Source: Labia minor
Taxonomy: Eukaryota > Arthropoda > Insecta > Dermaptera > Spongiphoridae
DNA: 64,000 nt
Reading direction: 5' to 3'
Assembly (NCBI GenBank): GCA_963082975.1
Contig: OY720347.1
Coordinates: 11,824,225 to 11,888,224 of the forward strand
The notes below the pieces were generated by a model that saw only the letters and a program-made list of their open reading frames with translations, was not told where the DNA came from and searched no databases. The position numbers and the translations under genes were made by a program. How positions within the stretch are numbered: position 1 is the first letter of the stretch; each line of letters begins with the position of its first letter. Of this stretch, positions 1 through 11,775 are shown piece by piece.

Positions 1-39
1 TAATTATAATATAATAGATGTAAATACATATATTTAGTT

Positions 40-817
40 GGTAATTGTATACAAAACGGGAAGATTCAAGGATTTGGATGAAACTTTGCAAGTGGATTCC
101 TTTTTTAATTTCAAAGAATCTTTATTCATGCAATATTTCTCAGTATCTTCTAGTTTACGATTAAAATTAAAATTATTAAAATTTGCATATAAATCCATTG
201 ATATTCTATTTAGCTACCATGTTTTATTCATTTGGCCAGCAGAGGGCATCACTAATATTTTTCAGTTCGGTTTTGATATAGGGAAATTAATTAATTAATT
301 TTTTAAATTTTTTTTGCAAATTAGTGAATAAGTGAATAATTAATGAATTTGTCAATAAAACATTACATATTGGCTGCACATTCCGTCATTCATAACCAGA
401 TAATCCAGTGGTTTCCAACCTTTCTATACCGGCGCCCCCCTTTTTTAAAAAAAATTCTTGCGCCCCCTTAATTTTTGTAATAATCTAATTTCATAAATTC
501 TCACATAATATAGTAATTTATTTATACAAAATAACTCATAAACATTACACACTCACACACACTCAACTAAGCAAAAACATATTATTGATTATTATAGATT
601 TTAGAAAAAAAATTAGTCCTAATACATTTGCGCCCCAGGGGAGGGGGCGCCCCACAGGTTGGAAAACACTGAGCTAATCTGTCAATAGTAAAAAAATTTA
701 ATTTCGTAAACTAGAAGAGACCGAGAAATATTGAATAAGGAAAGTGTGTTTGGAGTTAAAAACACTGGCAAAGTTTCATCCAAATTCCTGAAGCTTCCCA
801 TTTTATAAACAATTACC
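40..817. mobile_element. Family E long-TIR MITE, copy 1 (interrupted)
   Basis: A non-coding element with long terminal inverted repeats. The left end reads ggtaattgtatacaaaacgg and continues through a gatttggatgaaactttg motif; the right end, reverse-complemented, gives ggtaattgtttataaaatgg and a matching atttggatgaaactttgcc motif. A second copy lies at 53177-53714. This copy carries a nested hAT MITE at 406-671. The short ORF across its left half is not conserved as protein in the other copy and is not regarded as coding. Superfamily is not assigned because no clear target duplication is visible. Confidence 0.6.
406..671. mobile_element. hAT-type MITE nested in family E
   Basis: The ends are inverted repeats: left cagtggtttccaacctttct, right (reverse complement) cagtgttttccaacctgtgg, followed on both sides by C-rich or G-rich tracts (gcgcccccc / gagggggcgc). 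Flanking octamers agataatc and agctaatc match at 7 of 8 positions, as expected for an aged hAT 8-bp target duplication. It interrupts family E: the related copy at 53.5 kb reads continuously through the equivalent of the flanking cataaccag sequence. Confidence 0.7.
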
Positions 818-1204
818 ATTTACTTATATATACTTACAATTAGTCTACAAGTCTACATTTATTTATACAGTCAAAGAGACGATTAAAATCAAACAAAGTC
901 TAAATTATATTCTTTGTACATTTTAAGATAATTATTCAATACTAAAAAAAAACATATACTAAAAATATTGTTTTTTTTTATTTTTACTTTTTTATCAACA
1001 AAACCATATATAGACTGGGATTTGTTATTGGCAACAAAAAAGTAGTAAATATTTATGTATGTATTTGTTTATACAATTTAAGTAAGTGTCTTTCTTCAAC
1101 AGATATTATCTTCTTAAAGAGGGTATTTATTATAGTTAAAAGTCGAAAAATTGCCGAATTCCGTAATTTAGAACAATGTTCAAACAGTGTCGAAACAAAA
1201 ACAT
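818..1204. other. AT-rich sequence, no feature seen
   Basis: AT-rich unique-looking sequence with homopolymer runs. I see no coding potential, RNA gene or recognisable repeat. Confidence 0.5.
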
Positions 1205-1396
1205 CAGTGATAGTATAGTGGACCCATACTGAAAGAAAAAGCTCTGAAGAGTTCGCTAATCCGCTGAAAATCTAAAATTTTAAAACCAGCCATGTTATTA
1301 ACCTATCCGCCTATCCCTAACATAGACCCTTGATAACTTAAAATATTTTCTGTTTCCCATGGACTTTAACTTATCGAGGTTCTACTATAGTTGAAA
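1205..1396. mobile_element. Possible Tigger/pogo-like MITE relic
   Basis: The right end, reverse-complemented, reads actatagtagaacctcgata followed by agtt. That resembles the CAGT-GAACCTCGATAA type of terminal repeat of Tigger/pogo elements. The left end (agtatagtggaccc) is a weak inverted match. No transposase is present. The call rests on end similarity alone. Confidence 0.35.
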
Positions 1397-1542
1397 CATC
1401 ATTGAAAAAAAAAATTCAAATCATTCTTTATATTATATCATTATTACTATTTTAAATAAATAGAATTAAAATGTTATAATATTTTTGACATTAGAAAACA
1501 AAATTAACCAAGTAAATTAATTTTTGATTTAGTTATTTATAT

Positions 1543-1819
1543 TAGGGTGACCAAACGTCCCGTTTTTCCAGGATAGTCCCGTTTTTAGGTGCTCTGTCCT
1601 GGCGTCCCGAAAAATGTCTTCGGGACAGCCTATTGTCCCGTTTTTTAAAATATTTAGGACATTTCGTACTTTTTTTACAAAATTTTTTTCAATTTGATTC
1701 TATATAAATAAAAAGTAAAACATTTTCTCGACTAAGCTCTTAAGCATTTCCGACTTTTTTTAAAAAAAAAAGGTAAACCGTTTGTCCCGGTTTAGTGTTT
1801 TCGAAATATGGTCACCCTA
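1543..1819. mobile_element. hAT-type MITE (gggtgacca ends)
   Basis: The ends are inverted repeats: left agggtgaccaaacgtcccgt, right tcgaaatatggtcaccct. Several internal cgggac / gtcccg motifs give the body strong self-complementarity. The octamer atttatat flanks both ends (1535-1542 and 1819-1826), consistent with a hAT target duplication. No coding capacity. Confidence 0.65.
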
Positions 1820-1826
1820 TTTATAT

Positions 1827-2430
1827 AGATTATTTAAAAAAAAATATTATATAATTAAATTCAATAATAAATAAATATTTCATATCTCATAAAAATGATT
1901 AATTATATTTAAATTAAAGATGTAATTTTTGACATTCACATAAAAATTAATTTATAATTTACCCCACAAAATACAATCATTGATCATTCATTACAAATAA
2001 GTCGTTTTCTCAAATTATGATTATTATTTTAATATTATAAATGGAGAAAGTCTATACGTCACCAGAATCCTCTCATCTCCCTGTATTCTTGTACTAAATC
2101 ATCGTTTTAATTAATAGGAACCTATTTCATTGATTTACTTTATGAATATATCAATTAATCCCTAAAATAATTAATCTTGAAAGTTAGAATCAATTCTTAG
2201 AACTCGATAGATAAATAATCAAGCAACAGGTTTTTGAATTTATAAAATATTAAAAGTGATTTAATCTACGCTATTCTCTTTTCTCTTTAGAAAACAATTT
2301 ACAATTCTAATAATAATTTTGATCCACTATTTAATTCATTTAATTTATAATTTAATAATATTATAAAGAATGCCTAAAATAAATTAAAATATCCCGTAAA
2401 TATAATAATAATTATTAAATAAAAATAGTT
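1827..2430. other. AT-rich sequence, no feature seen
   Basis: Strongly AT-rich DNA with many TAATTA/TTTAAT words. No ORF, RNA gene or repeat family was recognised. Confidence 0.5.
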
Positions 2431-2432
2431 TT

Positions 2433-3020
2433 TATTATCTCGCCAGAGATAGTATTGCGATCACGAAAATTTTCGATGTCGAGATTTTGATGTCTTTATA
2501 TGTTTTGAAGGTTCCTGAATCATTTTCACTAAGGTGGAGAAAAATGTATGTCTGTGTGTGTGTGTATGTGTGTGTGTATGTAGACAAGATTACGCAAAAA
2601 CGGTTTGAGCTAGAATCATGAAATTTGGTATACGGGCATTATTCAAAATTCTATCAACTTTTGATAAATGTAGCTCAACCGGAAGAGGGTCATTACTTAC
2701 AACGTTTTGATTTTTTTCCTCTAAAGTGACCGTAAAAATAAAGATATAGGTTTGATAGTTTTCCACATGATTAAAAATTGTATAAAACTGCTATATATAG
2801 AATTTCAACTTGATTGTACCGGAATTAATTTTTTTAACACTGCAAATCTCATGCGCCAACACGTGACGTGGTGCCATCAACAAAGAGCCAAACATGCGCT
2901 GATTTAATAAATATTATTTATTAATTTTAATTTATAATTAATTAAATTTAATTTAAATATAATATATGTTAATTAATCCAATTCAAATTTGCGAGATAGT
3001 CAAGTGGAGACACTCCAGCT
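2433..3020 (+). mobile_element. Family B Helentron-like short element, full copy
   Basis: Starts attatctcgccagagatagt, a terminal hairpin (TATCTC/GAGATA). The body has a TG-rich microsatellite near position 2555, an acgcaaaaacggtttgagct motif and a cacgtgacgtggtgccatc motif. It ends gcgagatagt, the inverted copy of the 5' end, followed by a TGGAG-aca-CTCCA hairpin and agct. The asymmetric repeat plus terminal 3' hairpin is the layout of Helentron-associated non-autonomous elements. Other copies are at 14.1, 38.6-39.4, 40.8, 49.1, 50.9, 54.8 and 59.7 kb. Confidence 0.7.
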
Positions 3021-4285
3021 TATTTATTTTTATATTTTTCAATTCCTTCAGTCGTCATTCGTGTTGACGAATTTATAGCGTGCAAAAGTCAAATGACTTT
3101 TAATGGGCCGTCTAATATGCATTCCAAAAGATAAAAAAAAAATAGAATTTCATCAAGATTGGATGAACTTGTTCATAATTTAAAAATTGGGAGAAATATA
3201 TTTTGTAGAGTTTAGTCAGCCAGATAGATGGAGGATAGATGGTGGATAGATGGATGGATAGACAAGATCAACGATTTCTGTAGTAAGTTTCGTTAAAGCA
3301 GAGTTAATAGTGCTTGTTCTTAAGATATATAGAATGAATTATATTTTCATATCCCTATCAGATTGAAATTCTTCTTTTAAAGAAAAAAAAAAAATAATTC
3401 CCCTTCCCTTTTTCTTCTCTTCTATCTCTTTCATGTTCAAAAAAAAACAGATCACCATCAAAAAGATTCCTATCAAATAATTGTTAATAGATTTGTAAAT
3501 TTGAAAATTATGCTTGTTCTAAATTTGAATATTGAATACTTGTCAGTATTTTTTTTTTGTTTTTTGTGTTTTAGGTAGATGACATTTTAGTTTTGTTTTT
3601 ATTTGAAAGCAGGTTTGTCTAACGTTAATGAAACACGCTCAGGGAGGATTAAAGGAAAGTGAAACGATGAACAAGGACTGACCACAAGAGAAGATAAAGA
3701 GAGAGAGAGAGAGTCTCGAAGACGACGAGGACGAATACGATCTATCTCTATCTGATTTTCAAACACAGAAAATGGCCAATTAAATGGATCAAGTTCGAAA
3801 GGGAATATTTATTTTCACTAATTCACGAAGAAGAAAAAAAAAAGATTCGTCCATCGATGATTAGAAAAAAGAAAACGAAAAGAACAAAAATAAAATCACT
3901 AAATAAATAATCGAAGCGGGCATTAAATAACTAAATGGGATGTCTTTTTTATTCTTTCTTTATTTTTCCATTTGAGATTTATTTGTATCCAATAAATGTG
4001 CACACACAATTAAAGAAATCAGACTGTATCACTCGACTAACACCTTTGTTTTTTTAATTAAATATTTTATTATAAAAGATGACTGATATATATATATATA
4101 TATATTATATTATTTATAACAAAAAATATAATAAAATATTTTTATTAAATTATAACAATTTTTAATAAAATAAGATGAATAAAAATAGCAATTTGTAAAT
4201 ATAAATAGATTTTGAAATTTAAACACTTGTATTTATTTACTTATTACTGATTTACTAATATAAAATTAGATTATTTAATATATTG
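3021..4285. other. Low-complexity spacer
   Basis: Contains a GATA/GATG-type microsatellite (about 3222-3262), a purine-rich GAGA tract near 3695-3720, a (TA)n run near 4085-4105 and long A/T homopolymers. No coding region or known repeat could be supported. Confidence 0.5.
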
Positions 4286-4757
4286 TATGATATTATATTA
4301 TTTATAATAAATATTAAAAGTTAAAGTATTACTGGAATATGTAATTAGACAAATTGGGGCAAAATCAAACGGAATTCAAAAAAAAAAAAAAATTGAAGTA
4401 TTAGGCTACGCAGACGACTAAAGAGATATATCTTTTTTTATTATTTTTTATTTATAAAATGTAGGGATTTTAAATTCTGAAGTTTATTTTTAATATTTAA
4501 TTATTTATTTAAGTATCTTTGGACATTTTAAATTAAGGATTATATAATTACAGAGAAAAAAAACTTAAATAAATAAATAAAATAAAAATAACTTTTAAAG
4601 ATAAATTAAAAATAAAAATGGAGTTCTATGATATTATATTATTTATAATAAATATTAAAAGTTAAAGTATTATTGGAATATGTAATTAGACAAATTGGGG
4701 GAAAATCAAACGGAATTCAAAAAAAAATTGAAGTATTAGGCTACGCAGACGACTAAA
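4286..4757 (+). pseudogene. LINE reverse-transcriptase fragment, duplicated
   Basis: Two direct copies of about 135 bp (4286-4422 and 4627-4757) each end in a stretch encoding IEVLGYADD, the catalytic YADD motif of LINE reverse transcriptases, followed at once by a stop. Between them lies a non-coding segment (about 4437-4590) that recurs at 37121-37264. A longer relic of the same LINE is at 35979-36475. These are dead fragments. The duplication looks like a segmental event, since both copies also share the same upstream non-coding sequence. Confidence 0.65.
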
Positions 4758-5650
4758 GTATAATAATAATAATAATAATAGTAATTGTACATTAAAAAAA
4801 AAAACATAAAAAGAAAAAATATAAAAATATCTACTTCGAACAAATAATACACAATAAATATTCATAAATTATATATAATCAAGATTAATTTATGATGTAG
4901 TATATATATATATATATAAAATTATTTGTATACTAATAAATTAAGAAGTAACTTAATATATTTAAAGTATAATAATAATAGTAATAATAATCCATTTTGT
5001 TGCTGAAAATCTGATCAAAATTTAAGAGATAACTGACAAAAATCCTGTGAGCGTGAAAGAGAATATCCCTAAATATTTAAAAAAATTTTTTTTTTAATTT
5101 CCAGCTGCAAGTTCACCTGCTAGTCAAACCGTTTGGGAACATCGCAAAGGGATTGTTTTTTTTCAATCCACTCGAAATGCAATAAAAACTTTATTAAATT
5201 GAAAAATAAGTTTTTTTTTTTGATTTTAAGAATTTTTTTTTCATTTTTTTAGATTCCTGTTTAGATAATAACTTCTTAATTCGGCCAATTAAAAGATATT
5301 TATAAATCCATTCAATTCTAAAATTTTTGTATATATTGGAAAAATAAAGTTATATATATATATATTTACTTAAAACACAAATATGATGATATATGATTGT
5401 TTTTGTTATGAAAATAAAAATAATAAAATGGTTATGGATATTCTCAAATTAACATAATATGAAAAACAATTAAAATAAGGATTTATAAATTGTTGTAAAT
5501 AAAAATCAGTACTCGTTTTGCGTCGCTTCGAAGTTGCGCTACCGAAAAATTGTTTTACGTCGTAATATATAGTACCGGGACCCCGAGCCTCGGCTCGGTA
5601 ATTAAGTTAAAAAAAATGATTGATTATTCTTAGGTTTGGCTGATAATATT
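4758..5650. other. AT-rich spacer with a GC-rich hairpin
   Basis: Contains (TA)n and ATA microsatellites (about 4896-4917 and 5350-5365). At about 5581-5598 there is a strong hairpin, ccgagc-ctcg-gctcgg. It could be the terminal hairpin of another short element but no partner end was found. No coding region. Confidence 0.45.
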
Positions 5651-5651
5651 A

Positions 5652-6058
5652 ATACCTGATTCACCGAATCGCCATTCAAATAAAAACATACAAACAGAAA
5701 AGTAGACCTGTTGATATAAAATATATACCTGGGACACAGAGCTATCTTTAAATGAAAACATTATGCATAATTAAATAGTGGATAAATTCTGTTATTATAC
5801 ATCTAAACCTTCCTTTTCAATCACTCAATCACTTATCTATTAAAAAAAACAATCAAAATCCGTTAATAGTTTAAAAATAAAGCGTTTATAGGAACAGAGA
5901 AATCGACTGATGATTTTTTCCCAGAGATGTGATCAATAAAACTCAATTTTTCTTTATAAATACTATCTCTGGTGTGAATTTCAAAAAAATCGTTAGAGCG
6001 GTTTCTGATAACCTATTTACATATATACAAACAAACAATTTTAGCTAGCATAATAAGA
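5652..6058 (-). mobile_element. Family C dispersed repeat, copy 1
   Basis: On the minus strand it ends with the small hairpin GATTC-ggt-GAATC followed by aggtatta. It contains the tgtgaatttcaaaaaaatc and cagagatgtgatcaataaaa blocks seen in other copies (11776-12165, 35036-35235, 63570-63770). A short 3' hairpin and shared modules suggest another Helentron-like non-autonomous family, but I cannot define both ends firmly. Confidence 0.4.
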
Positions 6059-6065
6059 TTAGATA

Positions 6066-6162
6066 GATTTTTGAATATGCAAATTGACCTCGATTCTTAT
6101 TCTTCTTTAAAAAAAATTATATTAATCGTGAATTATCAATAATTATATAGAATTACAATTTA
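6066..6162 (+). repeat. About 100-bp segment repeated inverted at 8.4 kb
   Basis: The segment around tgcaaattgacctcgattct and tcgtgaattatcaataatta recurs in inverted orientation at 8383-8488 with high identity. Here it follows family C; there it follows family A. It may be a separate small repeat. Confidence 0.6.
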
Positions 6163-6913
6163 GCCAATCGGACGGATTCGGTGAACATCTGTGGAATTCC
6201 TATTTCGTGTGTTCGTCTGTTTTCCAATCGATTGATTAATCAGATCCACATCTGGTCGAGCTAATGATGATGATCATCATTCACCTTAAACGCCATCTCT
6301 TCTTAGCCTGACTCAAATAGTCTTTAATTGGATGATGATGATGATGATGATGGTGATTTTTGGCGCCTGTAGAGAAAAGCAAATAAATAGAAAGTCCACC
6401 AAATGGGGAATAATTGACCTTTTTTTAAGAGGCCGAAAAACCCCGGAGGCCGATCATTCATTCACTTCTTCTCCCTTAAAGGGTAGAATTGAAAGAGGAG
6501 AGTGCGACACTAACTAATGCCTCAAGGGCATTGGTTGCTAAAAAAAAATATATCCCTGAATGTTTCATTACCTGCACGCAGAACTTTCAGCTTCCTTCCG
6601 ATTGTGTTACACTCAACAAAAAAATAAAAATAAAAAAGGGATCTCTAATAACTAACTGGCTGTCTAATGACAGTCTATCATTTTCACGTTAAGTATTTTA
6701 AATTGCTCCATTAACCAGGCCATAATTTTTAAAAAAAAGTTTTAAATTATACAAAAAATGTATTGGAGATTATTCTTATAGCCATCTCAAGTAACATTGT
6801 AATTTATGAAATTATTAAATGAACAATTGGTAAATTTTATGAATAAATAAATAAATAGTTATTTGTTCTAATAACCAGACAATTGAGATTAGAAATACAT
6901 ATTGTTTTGTCAA

Positions 6914-6949
<36 letters not shown>

Positions 6950-7180
6950 GTGAACATGTATCATGATAGATATTTAAGATACTGAAAAATTTAATTTTTT
7001 ATTTTAATTTTATTTAAATTTAACTTAAATTAAATAAAATAATTTTTGACCTTAAAAAAATTTCTTAATTCATAAATTCATAAATTTCTAATTTGATGTT
7101 GATAATAATTAAGATTATATATGATAAAATCAATTTCACTTTACAAAGTCCAAACAGAGGATGTAAAAGTATATATATTA
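6163..7180. other. Mixed spacer with (GAT)n microsatellite
   Basis: Contains a GAT trinucleotide run (about 6329-6353), a (TA)n run (about 6917-6945) and a moderately GC-richer patch at about 6420-6690 with two short overlapping ORFs of 61 and 67 codons. The ORFs show no recognisable domain and begin in the microsatellite, so they are not called genes. Confidence 0.4.
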
Positions 7181-7184
7181 TAGA

Positions 7185-7404
7185 TTATAGCAATTATTCA
7201 CAAACTGTGAGCCGCGAAAAAATTTTCTAATACTTGAAATTTTTGGTTCTAAAAAGTCAGATTTATTTGTGATGCTCTGAAACATTTCCGATGGAAGAAA
7301 GAAAAGTTTTCCAATTTTTCATAAAAATCGGATATATTAAGGGAGCCTCGGAAAAAATCCGATTATTTAGGGAGCCCCAAACCAGAAAAGATTGGAAACC
7401 TCTG
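7185..7404. mobile_element. Degenerate hAT MITE (family D-like)
   Basis: Sequence acaaactgtgagccgcgaaa at the left and attggaaacctctg at the right resemble the decayed inverted ends of the hAT MITEs seen elsewhere in the window. It includes the aaacatttccga block of family D. No target duplication is visible. Confidence 0.4.
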
Positions 7405-7742
7405 GATTAATGCAATATAATATAATATATTAATAGTATATATAGATAATAGGTCTCTTCTACCTCTATCTTAGAAATGCATTGATTACTTCAATGTAAA
7501 ATTATTAAACTTTCAATAGATATGCATAAAAAAAGCACGTGTTGGGTTCTATATTAAAAATTTGTTCAACTTTTTTATCTAATTGCTTGTTTTAATGCAG
7601 CCTCACTGAGGGGGGGGGGGGGCTCGAGCATATCAAGTGCCCGAGAAACTTTTGAAGATATATCTATTCTTCTACTACTGTAAGATATATCTATTCTTAT
7701 AATAAAATTAAAAATATTTATATTATATCCATACTTATTTGT

Positions 7743-8375
7743 TACCGACCGACGACAGTAAGGGAGGTATTGTTTTCACACCAAATTTCACATGTGGAGA
7801 TTTTTACATATCTCCACGAATCATGCATTTTCTAAACAGAAAAAAGTATTTTTAGCATGATGTCTGTCCGTCCGTCTGTCCGTCCGTCCGTCCGTATAGA
7901 TGTGTACAGCCTGAACGGCTCAACCGATTTTGATGAAATTTGGTATATTTACTTAATGCATCAGTGGGATGAATTGATCAACTTTTGGTGCAATTCCGGA
8001 AACCGGAAGTGGTAGTATTAGCGATCGACGATAGGAAGAAAAGGGTTATTTTCACACCAAAGGAGATTTTTTTATATATCACCACGAATCATGCACTTTG
8101 TATTGGTTTTATCCTCGAGAAAAATCATATTTATTAGTTTTTTCTTGATTTAAAATTATATGACGTCATCCAGCCATTCATGACGTCACAGTCTAGTCTT
8201 ACATATATATTATAAATAAAATAAAGTTAAAAATATTTATGTTATATCCATATCTGTTTTTTATTACATTAATAGATATATTAAAATTATTTGAAATTGT
8301 TTCTGTAGCTGGAAATTAATTTATTTCAAACAGTCGGTCGGTTCGGACCTGGCCACAGGTCAACTTATTTTTTAT
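7743..8375 (+). mobile_element. Family A Helentron-like short element, copy 1
   Basis: Starts taccgaccgacgacagtaag. It contains a GTCTGTCC/GTCCGTCC microsatellite (about 7861-7896), the aacggctcaaccgattttga block, a cggaaaccggaag block and paired tgacgtca motifs. It ends with an inverted copy of the 5' repeat (gtcggtcggtt), then a GACCTG-gcca-CAGGTC hairpin and aactta. No coding capacity. This matches the architecture of Helentron-associated elements: 5' terminal repeat, 3' subterminal inverted copy, 3' hairpin and internal microsatellite. Confidence 0.7.
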
Positions 8376-8382
8376 TTCATTA

Positions 8383-8488
8383 AAAATTGTAATTCTATAT
8401 AATTATTGATAATTCACGATTAATATATATATTTTTTTTTCTTTTTTTAAAGAAGAATAAGAATCGAGGTCAATTTGCATTTTCAAAA
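8383..8488 (-). repeat. Inverted partner of the 6066-6162 segment
   Basis: Reverse complement of the segment at 6.1 kb, abutting the 3' end of family A copy 1. Confidence 0.6.
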
Positions 8489-9290
8489 ATATATTATAAT
8501 TAGAGTTAGAAAAAAAAAATTCACTATTCAAATAATATTATAATATCAAACAAAATAAAAATAAAATCACCATAATAAATCTAAATTTATAATTGACTAG
8601 CCATTAAGAAAATATTGAAATATATAAATTATTAAATTTATTTTTTTATATTACTTAAACTAATTAAATAATTATAATAATAATTAAATTATCTAATTGG
8701 TCGTTCCCATACTAAATTATTATTATTTTTTTTTAAATAAGAGAAAAAAATAATTAATAATTATATTTATAAAAAAAAAATCCAGTATCTTTATACTATA
8801 TATACATGTAAGTATATGTAAATTTGAGTTCCGACAACTCCATAATGCATTCCTAAGCTGTTGGCTGCTACATTAATAATTAGATTATTATTTCTGACAT
8901 GAGCATTCGCCTTTAAACGTTAATTAATGAATTCCAGTGGAGTTGTTAATGAATGCGAAAGAACAACAAAAAAAAATAAAATAAAAAAAAAGAAGAAAGA
9001 ATAACAACCGGAACCATCTCTGCCATCCTCTCTTCTCTCCCTCTTCACCTCTTCTTGTTTTTTACTCTGCTGTTTCATATAGTATCCAAATTATCATTAA
9101 AAATATACAAATTTGAATAAAAACAAAAATATAAGTATAGATTTTTTTTGTAAAATTACTCTTAAAATTTAAATTCATTTTTAAATGGTCAATATAAAAT
9201 TCATCTCATTTATTTTTTCATTTTAAATATATAATTCAAAATCTAAGTATTATATTTATTAATATAATTTAAATTCATTGCTTGTTTTTT
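8489..9290. other. AT-rich spacer
   Basis: Mostly AT-rich. At about 8820-8960 the base composition is more balanced and carries TAATTA-type words, including cgttaattaatgaattcc. That could be regulatory but nothing in the sequence proves it. Confidence 0.4.
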
Positions 9291-9905
9291 TTACCGACCG
9301 ACGATAGTAAGGGAGGTATAGTTTTCACACCAAATTTCACATGTGGAGATTTTTAAATATCTCACGAATCATGCATTTTCTTAACAGAAAAAAGTATTTT
9401 TAGTATGATATCTGTCCGTCTATCTGTCCGTCTGTGTGTCTGTATAGATGTGCACAGCTTGAACGGCTCAACGGATTTAGATAAAATTTGGTATATTTAT
9501 TTAATGCATCAGTATGATGAATTGATCAACTTTTAGTGCATATCCGGAAACCGGAAGAAGTAGTATTTGCGATCGACAATAGGAAGGGAAGGGTTATTGT
9601 CACACCAAATTTCACTTGAAGAGATTTTTTACATAACTACACGAATTATGCACTTTGTATTGGTTTCATCCTCGGGAAAAATCATCTTCATTAGTTTTTT
9701 CTTAATTTAAAATTATATGAGCCAGCGCCTCTTTATATATTATAAATAAAATAAAATTAATAATATTTATGTTATATCCATATCTATTTTTTATTGCATT
9801 AATATATACATTTAAATTATTTGAAATTGTATCTGAAGCTGGAAATTAATTTATGTTCAAACCGTCGGTCGGTTCTGTGCCTGGCCACAGGTCAACTTAT
9901 TATTT
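9291..9905 (+). mobile_element. Family A Helentron-like short element, copy 2
   Basis: Starts ttaccgaccgacgatagtaa and ends with accgtcggtcggtt, then a CCTG-gcca-CAGG hairpin and caactta. The same internal blocks as copy 1 occur in the same order, with more substitutions and a shorter GTCTGTCC microsatellite. The paired tgacgtca block of copies 1 and 3 is absent. Confidence 0.7.
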
Positions 9906-11472
9906 TATTATATTTTATAAATATACAAAAATATTCTAATATTCTGGTTATATTAAATTTTAAAGAAAAATATTAAAGATCTTGGTATTTTAACGATTTT
10001 GATTTATAAATGTAATAATTTATTTTTTTAAAAAAAAAAAATGATTTTAACTTTTTTTTTATAATTCTTTTAGTAATTAATATTCAGATGATTCTAATAA
10101 CAACAAAAAAATTTTATTCATCCAAATATCCTAAATAGTTTCAACTAATAATATGAAAAATATGTTGTTTGCCATCTAAATTCATCGCATATTTAAATAA
10201 CGAAGTAAATTTCATATTTTAAATTCCTACCTGTTCTAAAGAATCTTTGAATTGATTTATAGATTGATTTTCTAACAAGATGAGCAACGTGACAAGAACA
10301 AATATTGTCACATCAAATTATATGTTTTTTTGGCATTCTCGCCATACTTTTTTATTTCTTTGATGCTTTCGTTATTTATATAAAAACACTATAAGTAATT
10401 ATATTCAATCTTTAGAATTTAAAATAAAAAAATTAAATACATTTGATTAATGAAGAAAACAAAGGAGAGTATGAATTTTTTTAATTCATCCAATTATTTT
10501 AATAGTGATTTAATTGAATTTCATTAAATTGGTAGATTTATTCCTTTTTTTTTCTTTTTTGATTTAATAAAAATTTAATAAAATATAAATAATGTTATTT
10601 TCTAGAATTATTTTATTTATTATTTAAATTCACGACATAGACATTATATATCTAGAATAGAAAAATCAAAATAAATAAAATAAAATTAAAATAAAAAAAA
10701 AATGGGGATAAAAAAAAGAAACGATGCCTATTAACTAATACGGCACATTCAAGCCGTATCAGATAATTTCATTAAAGAGACCTTTAAACACGCGATTTGG
10801 CTGCTGTCGTTTGCATGCTGACTTTTCTATTCAATTATATTATCAACCACAAAGTCTCACCCCCACTAATCCCTCCACACCCTCTCCTCCGCTCCCCACT
10901 CTGATCTATTCATTTTATATCGATATAAAAATTTTGAATGTTTTGTACTTATAATAATATATTTATTACTTTTTATTTTTATAATTAATTTTATGAAATT
11001 ATAATGAAGAAAAATAAAAATAAATTATTTTGATATAATTTTATTTATTTTTATTTATAATTGTTATTTTACATATAAGATATATTCTACTATGGGTATT
11101 GTTTGTTTTTTTAAATTTGAAATATATTATAAAAATTTGACAAAAATTTTTGATATATGTTACCTATACTAAAAAAAAGAAATAATCATAATAAAGAAAT
11201 TAATAAATAAATAAAATAAACTTTAGTATTTATTGAATTAAATTTCGGCACAAAAGAATAATTTAGATTGCAAACAATATTAAAAATAAAATGATCAATA
11301 TTATTTATTAAAGAAAAATTTTTAATTAATTTAAAACTTATAAAAATTATATATTTAGACGTAAATTAATCAGTGAATGTGATTAATTGATGTTTTAGAA
11401 GAAAAATATATATATTAGAATTGGATAAGAATGTAAAAATGGATGGATATGACAAACTTATCATTTGTTTTA
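9906..11472. other. AT-rich spacer with one GC-richer patch
   Basis: Mostly homopolymer-rich AT sequence. The patch at about 10725-10915 (inverted tacggc / gccgta words, then a pyrimidine-rich cacccccact tract) has clearly higher GC. No ORF, tRNA or repeat match was recognised. Confidence 0.4.
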
Positions 11473-11480
11473 ATTTATTG

Positions 11481-11704
11481 CAGTGATTCTCAACCTTTTT
11501 TTACCGCGGCACACAAAGAAAAAGATAAATGTAAAAGTTTACCATATTGAAAAAAATTGGTCCCAAAAACGGTTTTTTTAGAACCAAATTGAAAAGATTT
11601 ATAAAAAAAAAGTCGGAAATGTTTGAGAGCCTCTTTACATTTGTAATAATTTGGCGGCACATTTTGATAATCTCGCGGCAAACAAAAGTGGTCGAGAATC
11701 ACTG
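11481..11704. mobile_element. hAT MITE family D, copy 1
   Basis: A 224-bp element with inverted ends cagtgattctcaaccttttt and ...gtggtcgagaatcactg. It is flanked by a perfect 8-bp duplication atttattg (11473-11480 and 11705-11712), diagnostic of hAT transposition. Internal blocks (gcggcacac, agaaaaagataa) recur in the copies at 13.2, 43.3, 48.5 and 55.9 kb. The 70-codon ORF on its minus strand is repeat sequence, not a gene. Confidence 0.85.
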
Positions 11705-11775
11705 ATTTATTGTATTAATATTTTATCTTATTAAAATATAATTTAATAATTTTTACTTTTTTGCTAATAAAATCA

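Noticed and set aside
2433..3020. Canonical Helitron (5' TC, 3' CTRR) for family B
   Set aside because: The 3' ends read agct followed by variable bases (tta, aat, ttt), not a fixed CTRR, and the ends carry asymmetric inverted repeats, fitting the Helentron type better.
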